Below are positions 61,194-64,000 of a stretch of DNA of 64,000 nucleotides, piece after piece; within the stretch, counting starts at the first letter, position 1; every line of letters starts with the position of its first letter. The notes beneath the pieces are model-generated. The model worked only from the letters and a program-made list of their open reading frames with translations. It ran no database searches and was not told where the DNA came from. The stretch covers positions 186,001-250,000 of the forward strand of contig NZ_JAMGZK010000055.1 in NCBI RefSeq assembly GCF_025564065.1. The letters are read 5' to 3'. Both the position numbers and the translations under genes were made by a program. The stretch is from Silvania hatchlandensis (GTDB taxonomy: Bacteria; Pseudomonadota; Gammaproteobacteria; Enterobacterales; Enterobacteriaceae).

Positions 61194-64000
61194 CTATTTT
61201 TTGGTCATATCGTTAACCCGGGCGGCTAACACGGTGAAATCAAGCGACTCTGGCGCGATATCGATAAATTTCAATAGCTCAGCCAGTCGACGAGGCATCT
61301 TTTCGTGTACGGCGTCCGGGAGGAGATCGGTGTTATCCAGCGTCCAGGCCACCATCGCCGGGATTAAATCGGGCTCGCAGGCGTTGAGCGTTTTGAGTTG
61401 CCCGACGATGCGTAACAGCTGAGCGTTCAGCGACGCACCCGGCTGCAGTTGCCGTGCCAGCGTGATCAGCCGCAGCAGGTTGCCGATCTGCTGGCTATAA
61501 ACGATAAACGCCTGCGGATCGTCAAAGTGGGTTTGCGCCGCAAGCTGCGGGAACAACCGGGCGCGTTGCGGCCACCACTGTTGAATACCCCGGTCGGCGA
61601 TGGTGCGTTCATCGATCGGCTGACCGGTGGTATTGGCGTTGGGTTTGATTTGAGTCAGTACCGCACCGTGCCAGCCGCCGCCGTAAATCACCGCCTGGCC
61701 GGTCTGGAGCGATGGCAGGAAGTTTTTCTGTTCATCGCTTAACGACATGGTATCGCCAATAACCTCGCGATCGTCAGCGGAAAACAGCCGGTGAACGATT
61801 TTGGTATTGGTATTTTTAATGACGTCCGGGATCAGTTTGTTGGGGATTTGATCGGCGATGATCAGCCCTTCGCCATATTTACGCACTTCGGCCAACAGGT
61901 TGCAGAACATCTCCACACCGAGTTTTTTACTGCCACCCTCGCCCGGCTCCGGCTTCGCCAGCAGGCGATGCGCTTCTTCAATCAGCGTAAGATGGCGGTA
62001 GCCCGGCTCCCGCAAGTAGCGCTGTTTAATCGTTTCGGCGAGGCGGGTGACAATCAGCGCCATCAGCAGGGATTTGTCGTTCTCATCCTTAATTTCATCC
62101 AGCTCGAAAACCACTCTCTTATCCAGCAGCGCATCGAAGTCAATAGAGTGGCGGGCGTTGAGCATGCGGCTTTTGGTGCCCTTTGTCAGATCGGTCAGCC
62201 GCGCCACCAGCGAGCCGCGGTATTTTTCCTCAAATTCTTTACCCATGCCTTTGGATTCAATAACCGAATCCAGTTCGCGGATCATATCGCTGAAATTGGG
62301 CCATGCGCCGCTGTTCAGGGCGAACGGCTCCTCTATCAGCAGGTTTTGGTTGCTGAAGATATCCCAACCTTTGCGCTCATAGGCCTGGATAATTGCCTCC
62401 GCCACGATCATCGGCATCGCCGCCTCCATGGGGAATACCGCATTCAGGGCGTTTTTCAGGATATCGATGTGTCCTGTGAGCGTCTCTTTCGACGACACAA
62501 GTTCAAACGGGTTGAGGCGAAACGGTGTGATGTCTTCCCGGCCCAGGCAGTAATACTCCACATCGGGATTCTTCTGGTACAGTTCGCGGTACTCGGTCTT
62601 GGCAGGTTCAATCACCAGAAACGGCAGTCCCGACTCCAGCAGGAGTTTCATGCAGCTGGTAGTCTTACCGGAGCCAGTTACGCCGGTAATGAAAATGTGT
62701 TTATTCAACTCGGACTTATCGAGCGTCAGCGGCTTAAATGCCAGGGGCTGACCATGCTGGATCACCTGGCCGAGTGTCAGCTGTTGTGACTCAGGAAGGT
62801 CGGGGGGATTCAGCGCGAAATCGACGCACTTACGGATTTTCAGCCCAGCCAGCTCTTTATCCGGCAGGCCCATCAGCAGGGAGATTTCCTGGCTGTTCAA
62901 CCAGGTCGAGCACTGGGCGCGCCCATGGCTGGCACTGACCAGTGAGTAAATGGCTTCGCTGTAGGGATGTTGCGCGCCGGTCGCCGCATCGGCCAGCTGT
63001 AGCAGTTGCCCGAGCTGCGCCACTCCGTGCTGCAAACGGTGCACTCGCAACGGCGTCAGGGTGGGGTTATTGCCCTGGAAAATCGACCGCACGCTGGCGC
63101 TCAGCCGTTCATATACCGCGTTAGTTTTGGCGGCCAGAAACAGCGAAGTTTTAAACATTCCCTTGCTGTTGCCCTGGCGAAAGCGTGAAATTTGCGTATC
63201 ACCCAAATGCTTCAGAAGCTCTTCATAGCCTTTGTTGATCTCTTCGCGAGTTACCGCCTGGCCGTCGCCAGAGGTGGTGGCGTCGCTGGTGCCTTCATTG
63301 CTGCCGACGCTTTCCGAATCACTGGTTCCCCTGGCATGGGATTTATTAGTCGACGAGGTGGTGGTAGTGCCACTACTGGTGCCCTGACTGTGATTGGTGC
63401 CTTTGTTATCGTAGCTAGAGCTGGTGCCTTTACTGGAGCCGCGGGTTTCATTAACGCCGACGCTTTTGGCCCGGCTGTCGCCCTCGCCGTTTGTGAGGGT
63501 AATACTGGTTCCGCTGGTTTTGGTGAGGTTCTGACCGGTGCTGTGGGTATGTTGCTCACTCTGATTTTGCGAGATTTGCACCGAATATTTCATTTGCGAG
63601 GAGAGCTGAGTCGACAGATCGTAAATTTGCTCAATGATCTGCTCTACCTCTTCTGCGCTGCCCGGTTGGCAGGCGATAACCATCCGCCAGCTTTCCCCAG
63701 CCAGGCCATTAACCAGCCGCTCAACGCCCTGAAACTCTTCATCCCCCAGCCGGGTTTCTTCTTCATTCAGCGAAGGGACGCCCGTCACCACGCCGAGCCT
63801 CTTCATCGACAACAGCGAGGTTATTTGAGCGATGTCCTGAGGTTTAACCGCCGCCAGCTTCGCGCCAAGTAAATTACTGCTGAAGGCCCGCTCGAGTTTA
63901 ATACCGATGTCGTGGACAACGCCGTTATCGTTGCTCGCCACGCCGATATAAAAATGAATACCCTGACCATCGCTAAGCAGCATATACAGCAGCGTTGCAC
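61194..64000 (-). CDS. HerA/FtsK-type P-loop ATPase with low-complexity linker (N-terminus beyond window)
   Basis: At least 929 residues; the frame stays open to the right edge (ATLLY before the visible Met at 63983), so the start lies outside. Residues 1-130 of the visible part (YIGVASNDNGVVHDIGIKLERAF, MVIACQPGSAEEVEQIIEQIYDLS) form an N-terminal globular domain. Residues 135-242 are a low-complexity Ser/Thr/Gly/Asn linker. Walker A is GVTGSGKTT (434-442), Walker B LTLIEEAHRLL (665-675), and ADQIPNKLIPDVIKNTNTKIVHRL is the conserved HerA-family sensor region. This hexameric DNA- or protein-translocating ATPase class is frequent in defence systems, with a nuclease or other effector. First gene of the operon. 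Confidence 0.85.
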   Translation of the reverse strand, partial: ATLLYMLLSDGQGIHFYIGVASNDNGVVHDIGIKLERAFSSNLLGAKLAAVKPQDIAQITSLLSMKRLGVVTGVPSLNEEETRLGDEEFQGVERLVNGLAGESWRMVIACQPGSAEEVEQIIEQIYDLSTQLSSQMKYSVQISQNQSEQHTHSTGQNLTKTSGTSITLTNGEGDSRAKSVGVNETRGSSKGTSSSYDNKGTNHSQGTSSGTTTTSSTNKSHARGTSDSESVGSNEGTSDATTSGDGQAVTREEINKGYEELLKHLGDTQISRFRQGNSKGMFKTSLFLAAKTNAVYERLSASVRSIFQGNNPTLTPLRVHRLQHGVAQLGQLLQLADAATGAQHPYSEAIYSLVSASHGRAQCSTWLNSQEISLLMGLPDKELAGLKIRKCVDFALNPPDLPESQQLTLGQVIQHGQPLAFKPLTLDKSELNKHIFITGVTGSGKTTSCMKLLLESGLPFLVIEPAKTEYRELYQKNPDVEYYCLGREDITPFRLNPFELVSSKETLTGHIDILKNALNAVFPMEAAMPMIVAEAIIQAYERKGWDIFSNQNLLIEEPFALNSGAWPNFSDMIRELDSVIESKGMGKEFEEKYRGSLVARLTDLTKGTKSRMLNARHSIDFDALLDKRVVFELDEIKDENDKSLLMALIVTRLAETIKQRYLREPGYRHLTLIEEAHRLLAKPEPGEGGSKKLGVEMFCNLLAEVRKYGEGLIIADQIPNKLIPDVIKNTNTKIVHRLFSADDREVIGDTMSLSDEQKNFLPSLQTGQAVIYGGGWHGAVLTQIKPNANTTGQPIDERTIADRGIQQWWPQRARLFPQLAAQTHFDDPQAFIVYSQQIGNLLRLITLARQLQPGASLNAQLLRIVGQLKTLNACEPDLIPAMVAWTLDNTDLLPDAVHEKMPRRLAELLKFIDIAPESLDFTVLAARVNDMTKK

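Larger units (their letters stand above)
42836..64000. mobile_element. Integrative genomic island in ileX (left end; right end outside window)
   Basis: Bounded on the left by the tRNA fragment and an adjacent tyrosine integrase. The cargo is defence-like: Type I restriction-modification, McrBC-like nuclease, and a five-gene HerA/Hsp70 operon. No second copy of the 47-nt tRNA end was seen before base 64000, so the island is at least 21 kb. AT-rich stretches (42883-43070, hsdS targeting regions, 55360-56430) contrast with the core. Confidence 0.8.

Noticed and set aside
61791-62789. 332-codon + strand frame opposite the HerA gene
   Set aside because: It mirrors the conserved ATPase core, is rich in Gln/Arg/His, and has no motif of its own.
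1-64000. CRISPR arrays or rRNA genes
   Set aside because: No regularly spaced repeats and no rRNA-like sequence were seen.

Overview
The window comes from an enterobacterial chromosome (Enterobacteriaceae; gene content fits the Enterobacter/Lelliottia/Kosakonia/Klebsiella group, but the species cannot be fixed from here). The sequence is GC-rich overall, with AT-rich stretches in the right-hand island. From left to right there are five blocks. (1) 1-1451: the C-terminal end of a siderophore-interacting protein gene and a J-domain coiled-coil protein. (2) 1844-13179: a complete BcsD-type cellulose operon, bcsO-bcsQ-bcsA-bcsB-bcsC-bcsD-bcsZ.

(3) 13489-31704: a glycyl-radical-enzyme bacterial microcompartment locus. 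Active-site context, the propanediol-type PocR sensor and the enzyme set point to anaerobic 1,2-propanediol use (GRM3-like) rather than choline. The glycyl radical dehydratase would make propionaldehyde; the CoA-acylating aldehyde dehydrogenase, PduL and an acetate/propionate kinase convert it to propionate and ATP; the Fe-alcohol dehydrogenase recycles NADH. Five shell proteins, an EutJ chaperone, a flavoprotein, a GlcG/PduO-type protein, a DJ-1 protein, a membrane protein and a dedicated S-adenosylmethionine synthetase accompany them. A 17-bp motif, 16/17 identical, lies upstream of the main shell operon and of the metK-like gene in the same orientation and is a candidate response-regulator box.

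(4) 32028-42199: a sugar catabolism locus under an AraC/RhaS-like regulator. It holds a DeoC-type aldolase, PfkB kinase, RbsD/FucU pyranase, an L-fucose-dehydrogenase-like aldo/keto reductase, a lactonase, an MFS transporter, a DapA-family aldolase, a RhaM-type mutarotase, and a Gfo/Idh/MocA oxidoreductase with a TIM-barrel isomerase. Two promoters, 7 kb apart, share an ungapped CRP-operator-core layout. The oxidative deoxyhexose branch lacks its acid-sugar dehydratase; a 17-codon stub sits between the pyranase and the dehydrogenase.

(5) 42836-64000: a genomic island. Its left end is a 47-nt 3' fragment of the tRNA-Ile2 (ileX) gene followed by a tyrosine integrase. Cargo includes a Type I restriction-modification system (hsdMSR, with a nine-G tract in hsdS), an McrBC-like system with a domain inserted in McrB, and a leftward five-gene operon coding for a HerA-type ATPase, a hydrophobic small protein, a coiled-coil protein, a small helical protein and an Hsp70-like ATPase with an N-terminal DUF1566-like segment. 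I cannot match this five-gene operon to any named system, and it is the best candidate here for something undescribed. The island and the HerA gene run off the right edge.
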